64,000 nt of DNA, from positions 124,001 through 188,000 of the forward strand of contig JAEZFP010000033.1 of assembly GCA_023417475.1 (NCBI GenBank), written 5' to 3'. The DNA is from Bacillota bacterium (GTDB taxonomy: Bacteria > Bacillota > UBA4882 > UBA8346). Made by a program: the position numbers and the translations under genes. Positions within the stretch are counted from its first letter, which is position 1. Each line of letters begins with the position of its first letter. Below are positions 1-9,063 of the stretch, in pieces. A model generated the notes under the pieces. The model searched no databases and had not been told where the DNA came from. It saw nothing but the letters and a program-made list of their open reading frames with translations.

Positions 1-2
1 CG

Positions 3-1070
3 CTTTCATCCAACGCTAAAAAGGTGTTACAATATTTAGTTGCCCTGTCAAATGACGATATCCCCGGAACCATCGTCGGGCAGAATTGTGGTCATGGTTC
101 GGATATCGCCAAATCCGCAAATACGTTAATGAGTTACACGAGTCTCGTTGAAAATCTTCATACCACTACCGGAAAGTACGTGGGAATCCTAGGGGTCGAT
201 TACGAGCATGACAAAATTTTTACCGCAGCCGAACTCTCTCAATGTAATCAGGTGTTGATGAATTACTGGAATGCCGGAGGATTAATTACAATCAATTGGT
301 CGCCCCACAATCCCTGGTTGAACGATGAATCAGATATCCCCAATCATCCCGGGGTTTGGACCGACACCAGGAGTTATGATACGGCCGGACATTACAATTT
401 AACCGAGGTCGATTTGACCAAACTGGTTAATCAAAACGATCCAATTCGAAAAGTCTGGTTGCGAAAACTGGATCGAATCGCTGGAGCGCTTTTAGAGTTA
501 AAAAATGCGGGAGTCGTGGTCTTATGGCGGCCGATGCAGGAAATGAACGGCAACTGGTTTTGGTGGGGATATACCAAAAACCCCAAAAATCCGAGTGCCT
601 ATCAAAATGTGTTGATTGACATGTACAATTATTTTACCTCAGTAAAAGGTCTGAATAATTTGATCTGGGTTTATTCACCCAATGGCGGGGGCGGTGACGC
701 CAAATCGTTTTCCTGGGCATACCCTGGCGGACAATATGTGCATGTGGTCGCGACGACCGTTTATCGAGATCAACTATCAATTCCCTGCTATCAGGAGATG
801 ACCACATTTAATCGTCCAATGGTTTTAGCGGAATACGGCGGATTCGATAATCCGACCGCTTCAGCCAGCGGGTCGTATGATAATCGTAATTATATCAGGG
901 CTCTTCAATCCTCATATCCCAAAATAGCTTACTTTGTCTGCTGGCATAACTGGGATAACGGCGGGGGGAAATATGTGTATCATTCGATTAGCCATAATCG
1001 GTATGCATTGGAGTTGATGAACGATAACAATATCATTACCCGGGAAAAATTGAACTGGGCTTCGGATTGA
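3..1070 (+). CDS. GH26 beta-mannanase, 5'-truncated by window edge
   Basis: Glycoside hydrolase family 26, expected to cleave beta-1,4-mannan internally outside the cell. The frame is open to the window edge, so the N-terminus (probably with a signal peptide) lies outside; the GTG at 24 is only the first possible start inside the window and has no ribosome site. Numbering from that GTG, the acid/base glutamate is E173 in RPMQEMNGNWFWWG and the nucleophile is E270 in VLAEYGGF, both classic GH26 contexts. Aromatic-rich strands (INWSPHNPW, CWHNWDNGGG) fit a TIM-barrel sugar cleft. The protein ends soon after the catalytic barrel, so no C-terminal binding module follows. Family call is firm; the exact substrate (mannan or another beta-glycan) is inferred. 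Confidence 0.9.
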   Translation, partial: LSSNAKKVLQYLVALSNDDIPGTIVGQNCGHGSDIAKSANTLMSYTSLVENLHTTTGKYVGILGVDYEHDKIFTAAELSQCNQVLMNYWNAGGLITINWSPHNPWLNDESDIPNHPGVWTDTRSYDTAGHYNLTEVDLTKLVNQNDPIRKVWLRKLDRIAGALLELKNAGVVVLWRPMQEMNGNWFWWGYTKNPKNPSAYQNVLIDMYNYFTSVKGLNNLIWVYSPNGGGGDAKSFSWAYPGGQYVHVVATTVYRDQLSIPCYQEMTTFNRPMVLAEYGGFDNPTASASGSYDNRNYIRALQSSYPKIAYFVCWHNWDNGGGKYVYHSISHNRYALELMNDNNIITREKLNWASD

Positions 1071-1231
1071 TAATGATTACTGTTTGACACTGGTAGCAAA
1101 ATGGCTCGCTAACAGTAACGACCCACAGGTGTTGAACCGGCGGGTTTTTTATTATACAATATAACAAATTATTGGAAAATTAATTCTCAGTAAGTTAGCG
1201 TTTCTTTAACGGTGAAAAGGGAGGGGAGCGA

Positions 1232-2068
1232 ATGCCGATGCAATATCAATCCGATATTCAAGCGATTTTGGCAAAACGTCATGATCAGGGCGCTGATTAT
1301 TGGACAACTCCCGATCGGCGACTGAGTAAAGGGAGCCCTTTTACAACGCTTGATTGCGCGTATATGCTGACAGAACTGGGAATGGACCCTTCTGAATCGG
1401 TATTGCAGGAGAGTGCCGACTTGATTCTCAGCACTTGGCGCGAGGACGGCCGATTTAAACTGGCGCCGCAGGGTGCGATATACCCGTGCCAGACGATTCA
1501 TGCCGCCAGAACGCTCTGTTATTTGGGACACGCCTCCGATCCCAGGCTTCAAAAAACCTTTGCTCATTTGCTGAATATACAGCACAGCGATGGCGGCTGG
1601 CGTTGCAATAAATTCAGCTTTGGCAGAGGTCCGGAAACCGAATTTTCCAATCCTGGGCCCACACTGCTGGCATTGGACGCATTCCGATTTACTCCCTTGA
1701 TTAACAAAAACGAATCCCTCGCCAAAGCGGCCGAATTTCTACTTGCCCATTGGACCACCCGGAAACCGCTCGGTCCTTGCCACTATGGAATCGGGACCTT
1801 ATTCACGCATGTCGCCTATCCGTTGGTTAGCTACAACCTATTCTGCTATCTCTACGTTTTGTCCTTTTATGACACGGCAAAGCAAGACGCGCGTTTCCGA
1901 GAAGCGTTACAGGTGTTGCAATCTAAGCTGGCCAATGGCATGATCGTCGTGGAGCGTCCCAATCCGAAATTGGCCACATTATCTTTTTGCCAAAAGGGAC
2001 GGTCCAGCGATCTGGCTACCCGACGCTACTGTGAGATCTTGAGAAATCTCGGGCAAAATCCCGCATAA
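1232..2068 (+). CDS. prenyltransferase/squalene-cyclase-like toroid protein
   Basis: A 278-residue soluble protein that looks like an alpha/alpha toroid of the terpenoid cyclase/prenyltransferase fold: repeated helical pairs, a QW-like DGGWR segment near residue 125 and several Trp/Cys-containing turns (CAYMLTELG, CQTIHAARTLCYLG). No DxDD motif typical of squalene-hopene cyclase is visible, so it is probably not a cyclase; catalytic function is unknown. The start has GGGAGGGGA four bases upstream; an in-frame ATG two codons later is an alternative. It stands alone between the GH26 gene and a strong terminator at 2142. No membrane segment or signal peptide is evident. Confidence 0.7.
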   Translation: MPMQYQSDIQAILAKRHDQGADYWTTPDRRLSKGSPFTTLDCAYMLTELGMDPSESVLQESADLILSTWREDGRFKLAPQGAIYPCQTIHAARTLCYLGHASDPRLQKTFAHLLNIQHSDGGWRCNKFSFGRGPETEFSNPGPTLLALDAFRFTPLINKNESLAKAAEFLLAHWTTRKPLGPCHYGIGTLFTHVAYPLVSYNLFCYLYVLSFYDTAKQDARFREALQVLQSKLANGMIVVERPNPKLATLSFCQKGRSSDLATRRYCEILRNLGQNPA

Positions 2069-2141
2069 CGAAAGCAAGGCGCCCAACCGCGTTGCCAGCT
2101 GTCAACGCGAAACCATCAAGGCTTTTTGCCACCCGACTAAA

Positions 2142-2187
2142 GCTGTTGCCAATGAATCGTAACGTTCATTCGGTAACGGCTTTTTTG
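2142..2187 (+). terminator. Rho-independent terminator after the toroid gene
   Basis: A long hairpin (5' arm from 2142, 3' arm ending 2180, with G-U pairs and one bulge) is followed by six T residues at 2181-2186. It closes the gene ending at 2068. Confidence 0.8.
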
Positions 2188-2208
2188 TTTCTTCGCGAGA
2201 AAGGCGCC

Positions 2209-2349
2209 GCAAGCTGGATATGTGAATAAGTGAGCTGGTGGAGTCGTTCCGCAAGCTGGATATGTGAATAAGTAAGCTGGCGGAGTCGTTCCGCAAGCTG
2301 GATATGTGGATAAGTAAGCTGGCGGAGTCGTTCCGCAAGCTGGATTTGG
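2209..2349. repeat. 42-bp (2x21) tandem array with minus-strand DnaA boxes
   Basis: Three near-identical 42-bp units start at 2209, 2251 and 2293, and a broken fourth starts at 2335. Each unit is two related 21-bp halves, both beginning G(C/T)RAGCTGG. The first half of each unit contains a perfect DnaA box on the minus strand: TGTGAATAA at 2221-2229 and 2263-2271 and TGTGGATAA at 2305-2313, exactly 42 bp apart. The array lies just downstream of a terminator. A minus-strand reading frame gives a 14-residue repeat but has no ribosome site and is not believed. Confidence 0.9.
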
Positions 2350-2520
2350 GGTGAATCAGCTTGTTTAAACATCTTGGGATCGGTCGTTGGTTGGTAAATG
2401 TAAACTTATTTTATTAATTTTGTAATTTTTACAACAAAATAATACCATTTGTGATTAACGTCATAATTGTCGAGCCTAATCATATCATTTTCATAAATTT
2501 TAAATTTTTATATTGTTTTA

Positions 2521-2547
2521 ACTGATATATTAGTATAATATATTAGT
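2521..2547. promoter_or_regulatory. palindromic operator candidate 1 of uxu-type operon
   Basis: ACTGATATATTA, a 3-bp centre, then TAATATATTAGT: 11 of 12 positions pair. It shares the consensus CTRATATATYA-N3-TRATATATYAG with the site at 2731. The natural candidate ligand is the operon's own GntR regulator (8287). Confidence 0.55.
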
Positions 2548-2730
2548 GATAGATTAAATTTATCAGAACATGAAATTACAATTATTATTATTTTGATAGA
2601 GCGTGTTTATTGAAGAAAGACTGGTTCCGCAGATTCGATGAATATCAGCGGATTCGAGTTATTGTAGTTTAAAAACTTGAAAGTTAAGTTTTCGTATAAG
2701 ATTTCGCTTCGTCTATTTTTTTTAACCAAT

Positions 2731-2755
2731 CTAATATATCAGTTTGATATATCAG
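2731..2755. promoter_or_regulatory. palindromic operator candidate 2 of uxu-type operon
   Basis: CTAATATATCA, GTT, TGATATATCAG: 10 of 11 arm positions pair. It lies 210 bp (centre to centre about 209 bp, close to 20 helical turns) downstream of the first site and 132 bp before the first start codon, a spacing compatible with looping. Confidence 0.55.
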
Positions 2756-2886
2756 CAGAAGCGAGATTAAAACCACTTAAAACCAATATCACGCGAAAGA
2801 GGGTGGTTAAAGAAGCCGGGTAGGCCTCCAACAGGACAATTTACAACGAACTAGAGAATTACAAAAAATTAAGGGAGGAACAAATC

Positions 2887-4182
2887 GTGATTGACATTAT
2901 TTCTGGTCTTTTATTGCTGGCTACATTCATTGGGCTAATCGTCTATTGCATGAAAGGCGGCAATCTGTTAATCGGGTTCATCGTCACGGCCATCGCCTGG
3001 AGCATTATCGGACGAGTGCCGATGAATACTGTGATCACCGATATTTTCCAGACATCAGTTGAGAATTATGGAAAAACCATCGCCATTATCGTCTTTGGAG
3101 CCTGGTTCGGCCGGATGTTGGTCGACACCGGGATTGCTGGTTATATTATCAAAAAAACCGTTGAGTTGGCCGGGGATAAATCGCTGGCTACGATGTTATT
3201 ATTGAGTGTTGTTTGCGCTTTGATTTTTACCAGCGCTTTTGGCGTCGGTTCCGTGATGGCGATCGGAATGATTGTACTTCCGATCATGCTTTCGCTCGGT
3301 ATCGATAAAAAAACGGCGCTCGGCGCTTACCTGCTGGCTGTCGCGGCAGGCATGTATCTGAATATTGCTTATGTGAACCAGTTCTTCGCAGTGTTCCCCA
3401 ATGTTAAATATGACGACAAATATATTCAATTCGCCGTCATCGCCACGATTGTTCATGTGGTCGTAATGGTCGCGTTTATTGTCTATAATTATCTGCGCGC
3501 AAAGAAAAACGGCCGAATCCGCGCGTGGGCGGCCAGCGCTACTCCGGAGTTGAAAGATACGAAAGCGCTTGGCTGGTACTGCATGATTGTACCGTTTATC
3601 CCCATCGTAATGGTTTCGTTCTTCAAATGGCAACCGGTCCCCTCGTTCTTGATGGGCATCTTCCTTGGGTTGCTCTTTACCCGTAATCTCGCTTCCTATA
3701 AACTGGCTGTCGAAAAAGTTCAAAAGACATTGTATGACGGGATCGCCGACAGCGGCCTCTTGATCGGTATGTTGTATAGCGTTAATATTTTCCAGGCGGC
3801 CGCTAAACAAGTCGCGCCAATTATCCAAAAACTGTTAGGCGGCATCATTCCTACCTCACCGGAGATTATTCTGATCGCTTTCTGCATCCTGGCGCCGTTG
3901 GCACTGTTCCGCGGGCCGTTAATGATTTGGGGTTCCGGAATCGCGCTGGTCTCCATCTTCCAGGCGATGGGCGTTTTCAATGAGACCTTCCTCTTCGCCC
4001 TGTTCTTGATTCCGCCGGTCGCGATTGTGGCGAGCGCTTGCCCGACTCAGTCCTGGACCATGTGGGGCTTGAGTTACGCTAAGGTGGAACCGAAGCAATA
4101 TATTAAAACCAATCTTCCTTGGGCGTGGGTTATCTTAGTCGTTGTTGAAGTCATCGCTTACTTTATGATTGGTAAAGTCTGA
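2887..4182 (+). CDS. multi-pass membrane transporter (CitMHS/GntP-like)
   Basis: A 431-residue integral membrane protein with about 11-12 hydrophobic segments and no signal peptide, similar in layout to ion-transporter superfamily carriers of organic acids (CitMHS/GntP type). The GTG start is preceded by AGGGAGGAAC at good spacing. Two broken-helix-like regions rich in Gly, Ser and Pro (around residues 115-135 and 340-365, with FGVGSVMAIGM and FRGPLMIWGSG) look like paired re-entrant substrate loops. It is the first gene of an operon with hydantoinase-like, uxuA and uxuB genes, so a sugar acid or a cyclic/amide-containing acid is the likely cargo; the exact substrate is not readable from sequence. 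Confidence 0.75.
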   Translation: MIDIISGLLLLATFIGLIVYCMKGGNLLIGFIVTAIAWSIIGRVPMNTVITDIFQTSVENYGKTIAIIVFGAWFGRMLVDTGIAGYIIKKTVELAGDKSLATMLLLSVVCALIFTSAFGVGSVMAIGMIVLPIMLSLGIDKKTALGAYLLAVAAGMYLNIAYVNQFFAVFPNVKYDDKYIQFAVIATIVHVVVMVAFIVYNYLRAKKNGRIRAWAASATPELKDTKALGWYCMIVPFIPIVMVSFFKWQPVPSFLMGIFLGLLFTRNLASYKLAVEKVQKTLYDGIADSGLLIGMLYSVNIFQAAAKQVAPIIQKLLGGIIPTSPEIILIAFCILAPLALFRGPLMIWGSGIALVSIFQAMGVFNETFLFALFLIPPVAIVASACPTQSWTMWGLSYAKVEPKQYIKTNLPWAWVILVVVEVIAYFMIGKV

Positions 4183-4197
4183 TTGAACGTTGCAGTT

Positions 4198-4221
4198 GAG
4201 CCGGGTCAGCCGATCCGGCTC
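4198..4221 (+). other. intercistronic hairpin
   Basis: GAGCCGG and CCGGCTC form a perfect 7-bp stem 15 bases after the transporter stop, with no following T run. It is more likely an mRNA stability or differential expression element than a terminator. Confidence 0.5.
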
Positions 4222-4331
4222 ATGCCTAAAACCCGGGAAAAAAGTATGGGAGCATGGCCGCACGGAGCGAGCGCGATTCACGAAGCCCGTTTAGGGCAAG
4301 ATCTAAATCAAACGCAGCGGAGGATTACGCT

Positions 4332-6458
4332 ATGAGTAAAAGAGCAATTCGCATCGGTATTGACGTTGGCGGCACGCATACCAAGGCAGTCGCCATTGAT
4401 AACAACACCAATCAAATCGTCGGAAAAGGCTCGGTAATGACGACCCATCATCATCCCGACGGCGTGGCCGCCGGGGTCGTGGCAGCTTTTCAGAAATGTC
4501 TGGCCGAGAACGATATTCAGCCGGAAGAAGTTATTTTTATCGCTCACAGCACCACGCAGGCTACCAACGCGTTATTGGAGGGAGACGTCGCCCGGGTTGG
4601 CGTCATCGGTCTCAGCGGCGGCGGACTGGAGGGCTTTTTGGCCAAACGGCAAACCAAAATTAAAAATATTGATCTTGGCACCGGGAAATTTATTGAAATT
4701 GACCATACTCACCTGAAAACCAAAGAAATGTCGGAAGCAAACCTCAAAAATACCATTTCGAATATGATCAGCCAAGGAGACCGGGTGATTGTCGCCAGCA
4801 AGGCCTTTGGCGTGGACGATATGCGGGAAGAACGGATGGTGGCGGAAGAGGCCGAACGCCAAGGCGTCCCTTGCACCGTGGCTTCGGATATCACCAAGTT
4901 ATACGGGTTGACGACCCGGACCCGGACCGCGGCTTTGAACGCCTCCATCTTACCCAAAATGTTGGATACCGCCAATTCCACCGAGCAAAGCGTGCGTTCC
5001 ACCGGTATCAAGGTGCCCCTGATGATCATGCGGGGTGATGGCGGGGTAATGGAAATTAACGAGATGAAAAAACGACCCATTTTGACAATGCTTTCCGGAC
5101 CGGCGGCGAGCGTCATTGGAGCATTAATGTATCTGCGCGCTTCCAACGGAATTTATTTTGAAGTTGGCGGTACTTCAACCAATATCGGTGTGATTAAAAA
5201 CGGCCGACCGGCCGTCGATTATTCGATCATCGGCGGACACCGCACCTATGTCAACAGTCTCGATGTCCGGGTATTGGGCGTGGCGGGCGGCAGCATGGTG
5301 CGCGCCAAAAAAGGTCAGGTCACCGATGTCGGCCCTCGTTCGGCGCATATCGCCGGCATGGGTTATGCCTGCTTTACCGATACGGCATTATTTGAAGGCG
5401 CTACCTTGTATTATGTCAAACCCCGTGAAAATGATCCCGCCGATTACGTCGCGATCAAGCTCAATAACGGGGAAAGTGTCACCATTACCAACACATGCGC
5501 CGCCAATGTGTTGGGGATTTTGAGTGAAACCGACTATGCGCGCGGCAACGTCGAATCAAGCCGCCGGGCGATACAACTGTTAGCCGCCGAGGTGGGGCTG
5601 TCGGTGGAAGAAACCGCCAAAGCCATCCTGAGCAAATCCTGCGAAAAAATCGTCCCGGTGATCGAGGATCTGATCGCCAAATACAAACTGGAACGCGAAC
5701 AAATCGTCTTGGTCGGCGCCGGCGGCGGCGCGGGTACTTTGTTGACGTTTACCGCCAATATGATGGATTTTAAATACCAGATTCCCGAAAACGCCGAAGT
5801 GATTTCTTCAATCGGCGTCGCGCTGGCCATGGTGCGCGAAATGGTGGAGCGGACGATCCCCAATCCCACAGCGTCCGATATTGCCCAGCTGAAAAAAGAA
5901 GCAAAAGAGCTGGCCATGAACAGCGGCGCAATGGAAGACAGCATTGAGGTGTATGTGGAGATCAACGATCAAGCCCAGAAGGTTACCGCCATCGCCATGG
6001 GATCGACTGAGGTTAAAACCACTGATTTAATGAAAAACTGCACCGAGGACGAGGCACTGAAAATTGCGGCCGAATCCATCGGCATCGCTCAGAATGCGGT
6101 GAAAATGAATGCTGCCAATGGTTTTGTTTATGTCGTCACTGCCGAAAAAGACGGGAAAGCGCCGGTGCGGGTAGTGGATAAGAAAGGTTTTATTAAAATT
6201 CAGCGTGTCAATGGTTTTGTGGAATCCACCATCATGCGCGATGTTTTGGAGACGCTTAAACGGATGTGGGACAGTGCCAGCAACTTCTCGAGCGAAGTAC
6301 GGATCAATCCGGATGTTTACGTTATCGCCGGTTCGCGGGTGTTGGACTACTCGGGTATTCCCCAGTTGGAACAGGTCTCCGGGTTGATCGAAGCCGAGCT
6401 GTGCGACCGGGCGCCCGAGGATGACTTGATTCTGGTGTTTGCCCGCAATGAATTGTAA
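4332..6458 (+). CDS. hydantoinase/oxoprolinase-family protein (HyuA-like)
   Basis: A 708-residue protein of the ATP-dependent hydantoinase/5-oxoprolinase A family (ASKHA fold). GIDVGGTHTKAV at residues 9-20 is the N-terminal phosphate-binding motif, VGGTSTNIGV near residue 278 is the second, and GAGGGAGTL near 465 belongs to the C-terminal lobe. I chose the ATG at 4332 because CGGAGG sits 8 bases upstream; a longer in-frame start at 4254 has no ribosome site. The usual partner HyuB is absent nearby, so the protein may work alone or act on another cyclic or carboxylate substrate. It is followed by a one-base overlap with the next gene. Family is firm, reaction is inferred. Confidence 0.8.
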   Translation: MSKRAIRIGIDVGGTHTKAVAIDNNTNQIVGKGSVMTTHHHPDGVAAGVVAAFQKCLAENDIQPEEVIFIAHSTTQATNALLEGDVARVGVIGLSGGGLEGFLAKRQTKIKNIDLGTGKFIEIDHTHLKTKEMSEANLKNTISNMISQGDRVIVASKAFGVDDMREERMVAEEAERQGVPCTVASDITKLYGLTTRTRTAALNASILPKMLDTANSTEQSVRSTGIKVPLMIMRGDGGVMEINEMKKRPILTMLSGPAASVIGALMYLRASNGIYFEVGGTSTNIGVIKNGRPAVDYSIIGGHRTYVNSLDVRVLGVAGGSMVRAKKGQVTDVGPRSAHIAGMGYACFTDTALFEGATLYYVKPRENDPADYVAIKLNNGESVTITNTCAANVLGILSETDYARGNVESSRRAIQLLAAEVGLSVEETAKAILSKSCEKIVPVIEDLIAKYKLEREQIVLVGAGGGAGTLLTFTANMMDFKYQIPENAEVISSIGVALAMVREMVERTIPNPTASDIAQLKKEAKELAMNSGAMEDSIEVYVEINDQAQKVTAIAMGSTEVKTTDLMKNCTEDEALKIAAESIGIAQNAVKMNAANGFVYVVTAEKDGKAPVRVVDKKGFIKIQRVNGFVESTIMRDVLETLKRMWDSASNFSSEVRINPDVYVIAGSRVLDYSGIPQLEQVSGLIEAELCDRAPEDDLILVFARNEL

Positions 6459-7123
6459 TGATCCCCGAAAAACATGATCCCGGAATGTTGCGCCAAGCGG
6501 TCCGGGCGGCTCTGGATTGGCCTGATGAAAACTGGTACCGGTACACGCTGAAAAAAGATCCCGGCTGTCGCTCGTTAACGGAAACGGAAACACGAACGAT
6601 GTTGGCCAAAACGGTGCAAACCGCAACCGACTTGGCTAAGCAAATCGCAGCGCGGTATGGCTCGCCGGCTCCTCAAGAATTATTGCAGTCCTTGGGGGTA
6701 AAGCTGGAACATACCGACGCAGGGTTACTGGACTCCCTGTTGGTGATGGGGCTTTATGAACCGGAGATCCGGGCGGTCACATTAAACGGCAATACCATTG
6801 CGCTGGTACGGCAGTTCATTGCGGCCAATGGCTTGGAGGATCTGACCCCGGCAAATGATATCATCCGGATTGCGCTGTTTCATGAGATCTTTCATGTACT
6901 GGAAGAGGAGACTCCGGATATTTATACGCGCAGTCGGATGCTGAAACGCAAAGCTTTGGGAATATTCCCCTATCGTCGTGGGCTTGACGGCCTGGCGGAG
7001 GTGGGGGCGGTGCACTTTTCCAAATGGATGGCGCAAGTTCCGTATTCACCTTGTATTTTTGAACGTTATTTACTACTGGCCACCGGCCGATTATCAATTG
7101 ATTTTTTGCTGCCGAACGTGTAA
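6458..7123 (+). CDS. small HExxH putative metalloprotein
   Basis: A 221-residue protein whose ATG overlaps the stop of the hydantoinase-like gene (TAATG), implying coupled translation. Residues H142-E143 and H146 form an HExxH zinc site in FHEIFHVLEEE, followed by further acidic residues; the pattern suits an IrrE/ImmA-like or other minimal zincin fold, but the rest of the sequence is not recognised. No signal peptide or membrane segment is seen, so it is probably cytosolic. Its fixed place between HyuA-like and uxuA suggests a role in processing the same substrate or in maturing the enzymes. It could be a peptidase, a metal hydrolase or a non-catalytic metal protein. Confidence 0.65.
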   Translation: MIPEKHDPGMLRQAVRAALDWPDENWYRYTLKKDPGCRSLTETETRTMLAKTVQTATDLAKQIAARYGSPAPQELLQSLGVKLEHTDAGLLDSLLVMGLYEPEIRAVTLNGNTIALVRQFIAANGLEDLTPANDIIRIALFHEIFHVLEEETPDIYTRSRMLKRKALGIFPYRRGLDGLAEVGAVHFSKWMAQVPYSPCIFERYLLLATGRLSIDFLLPNV

Positions 7124-7162
7124 AATTACAAGCGTTAGCAGCATTGAAAGGAGCATATTATT

Positions 7163-8233
7163 ATGCAAATGACAATGCGTTGGTTTGGGACAGGCTACGA
7201 TTCGGTGACGTTGAAACAAATTCGCCAAGTGCCGGGTGTCACCGGAGTGATTACCACCTTATATGGGGCAAAACCCGGCGAGCTTTGGCGGACCGAGGAT
7301 ATCCTGGCAATGAAGCGGGAAGTGGAAGCGGCGGGATTGACTGTCGCCGGAATTGAAAGCGTCAATATTCATGACTCGATTAAGGTCGGAACACCCGACC
7401 GTGAACAATATATCGATAACTATCGCAAAACGCTGGAACGTTTGGGCGAAGCGGATATTCATCTGATTTGCTACAATTTTATGCCGGTGTTTGACTGGAC
7501 CCGGTCCGATCTGGCGAAAAAGCGCTCCGATGGCAGCACCGTACTTGCCTATGATCAGCAAATCATCGACCGGATTGATCCGAATGACATGTCATCGGCG
7601 ATGGACGCCAAGTCGAACGGTTTTTTATTGCCGGGGTGGGAACCGGAGCGCATGGTCCGTATTAAAGAGTTATTTACGATGTATCAAGCTGTGGACGAAA
7701 CCAAACTTTTTGCCAATCTCCAATATTTTTTGGAACGGATTATCCCAACGTGTGAAAAATACGATATTAAAATGGCGATTCATCCGGATGACCCGGCTTG
7801 GCCGGTTTTTGGACTGCCCCGGATTGTAACCGGTAAAGAAAAGTTGCTGCGCCTGATGAGTTTAGTGGACAGCCCCTGCAACGGGGTAACCCTTTGTAGC
7901 GGCAGTCTCGGCTCCAATCCCGAAAATGATATTCCCGATATTATCCAGGCGCTGAAGGGACGGATCCATTTTGCCCACGTGCGGAATCTGCGTTACAACG
8001 GACCGGGCAATTTTGAAGAAGCGGCCCACCTTTCCAGCGACGGGTCGATGGATATGTTTGAAATTATGAAGGCACTTTATGATATCGGTTTTGACGGGCC
8101 GATCCGTCCCGACCACGGCCGCGCCATCTGGGGTGAAGTGGCGATGCCGGGTTACGGCCTGTATGACCGGGCGCTTGGCGCGAGCTACCTGAACGGTTTA
8201 TGGGAGAGCATCGTTAAAATGTCGCGCCGGTAA
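7163..8233 (+). CDS. uxuA: mannonate dehydratase UxuA
   Basis: Dehydrates D-mannonate to 2-dehydro-3-deoxy-D-gluconate in hexuronate breakdown (EC 4.2.1.8). The 356-residue length and start MRWFGTGYDSV are typical of the family, as are the YNFMPVFDWTR segment near residue 110, the IHPDDP metal/substrate region near 210 and the C-terminal RPDHGR near 313. The ribosome site AAAGGAG precedes the ATG at 7163. It is followed by a GntR regulator and uxuB, the standard gluconate/glucuronate catabolic set. Cytosolic. Confidence 0.95.
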   Translation: MQMTMRWFGTGYDSVTLKQIRQVPGVTGVITTLYGAKPGELWRTEDILAMKREVEAAGLTVAGIESVNIHDSIKVGTPDREQYIDNYRKTLERLGEADIHLICYNFMPVFDWTRSDLAKKRSDGSTVLAYDQQIIDRIDPNDMSSAMDAKSNGFLLPGWEPERMVRIKELFTMYQAVDETKLFANLQYFLERIIPTCEKYDIKMAIHPDDPAWPVFGLPRIVTGKEKLLRLMSLVDSPCNGVTLCSGSLGSNPENDIPDIIQALKGRIHFAHVRNLRYNGPGNFEEAAHLSSDGSMDMFEIMKALYDIGFDGPIRPDHGRAIWGEVAMPGYGLYDRALGASYLNGLWESIVKMSRR

Positions 8234-8286
8234 TCGCTTTTCGTGCTGCGGAATCATGCCTTCAATCTGAAAAGGAGAGCTTATCA

Positions 8287-9063
8287 TTGCAGAACGGTAG
8301 TCCGTTGGTACCTTTCGAAAAACAAGCTTTAAATGACGATGAGGTATATTCTGTTTTACGTCGCGCCATTATGGAGCTATATCTGCAGCCGGGCGCTATT
8401 TTGAGCATTAAGGACATCTGCGAGCATTTTGAAATTGGGCGTTCCCCGGTGCGGGACACCCTGATCCGGCTGGAGCAGGAGGGGCTGGTAACCTTATTGC
8501 CGCAACGCGGCACCATGATTTCCCAAATTGACCTGTTGCGGGTGGAGCAGGAGCGATTTCTCCGTCTTTCCGTCGAGCAGGAAGTGATGAAACTGTTCAT
8601 GGCCGGTCATACACCGTCGGATATAACCTTGTTGCAGGAAGCATTACGTCGGCAGCAGGAGCTGGTCGACCGCAAAGAGGTGGATCTGCGGCAATTTTTG
8701 GAAAGTGACGATGCCTTCCATGAGGTGTTTTATGTCGTGGTTGATAAGTTGTTTTGTCTGCAAGCCATTCAAAACGTCTGGGGACATTACCGTCGGATGC
8801 GGTTGTTAACCCTTGACGACCGGACCAGTTTGCAGGAGATTATTCGACAACATAGCACTTTGATCACGGCATTGCAAGCCCGTGATACTGAATTGATGAG
8901 CAACACCTTCTTTTATCATCTGCGAAAGTTGGACCGTGAAGAATTGGTGCTTTTGAAAAAATATCCGTACCTGTTTAAGGGTGGTAGTCAACGCGGATCC
9001 ATGGGATTGCTGTGGGAGATGGATTATCTGCAAGCCTTAAAAAATAAAGGGGATGTAAGCTGA
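8287..9063 (+). CDS. GntR-family regulator with FCD-like domain
   Basis: A 258-residue transcription factor. Residues 15-80 form the GntR winged helix (SIKDICEHFEIGRSPVRDTLIRLEQEG is split here across the recognition helix; key residues IGRSPVRDTLIRL). The C-terminal two thirds are helical with Asp and His residues as in FCD ligand domains. The start is a TTG at 8287 with AAGGAGAG upstream. Its stop overlaps the uxuB start by one base. It probably senses a hexuronate intermediate and controls this operon through the palindromes at 2521 and 2731; this link is inferred. Confidence 0.85.
   Translation: MQNGSPLVPFEKQALNDDEVYSVLRRAIMELYLQPGAILSIKDICEHFEIGRSPVRDTLIRLEQEGLVTLLPQRGTMISQIDLLRVEQERFLRLSVEQEVMKLFMAGHTPSDITLLQEALRRQQELVDRKEVDLRQFLESDDAFHEVFYVVVDKLFCLQAIQNVWGHYRRMRLLTLDDRTSLQEIIRQHSTLITALQARDTELMSNTFFYHLRKLDREELVLLKKYPYLFKGGSQRGSMGLLWEMDYLQALKNKGDVS

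Larger units (their letters stand above)
2350..2886. other. AT-rich leader before the transporter/uxu operon
   Basis: No gene is visible in these ~540 bases. The stretch is much more AT-rich than its surroundings and holds two palindromes (2521-2547, 2731-2755; listed separately). I could not single out a well-spaced -35/-10 pair, but the promoter of the operon starting at 2887 must lie here. The ribosome site is AGGGAGGA just before the GTG at 2887. Confidence 0.5.

Noticed and set aside
1100..1160. Terminator after the GH26 gene
   Set aside because: Only a 4-bp ACCC/GGGT pairing with a T run could be found; too weak to annotate.
2102..2372. Minus-strand frames through the 42-bp array giving a 14-residue repeat peptide
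   Set aside because: The unit length is a multiple of three, so open frames arise automatically; no ribosome site or homology.
3199..3828. Long minus-strand frame inside the transporter gene
   Set aside because: Shadow of a clear membrane protein gene; basic and His-rich composition typical of antisense translation.
6027..6626. Minus-strand frame over the end of the hydantoinase-like gene
   Set aside because: Overlaps a well-supported gene with a good ribosome site and family motifs.
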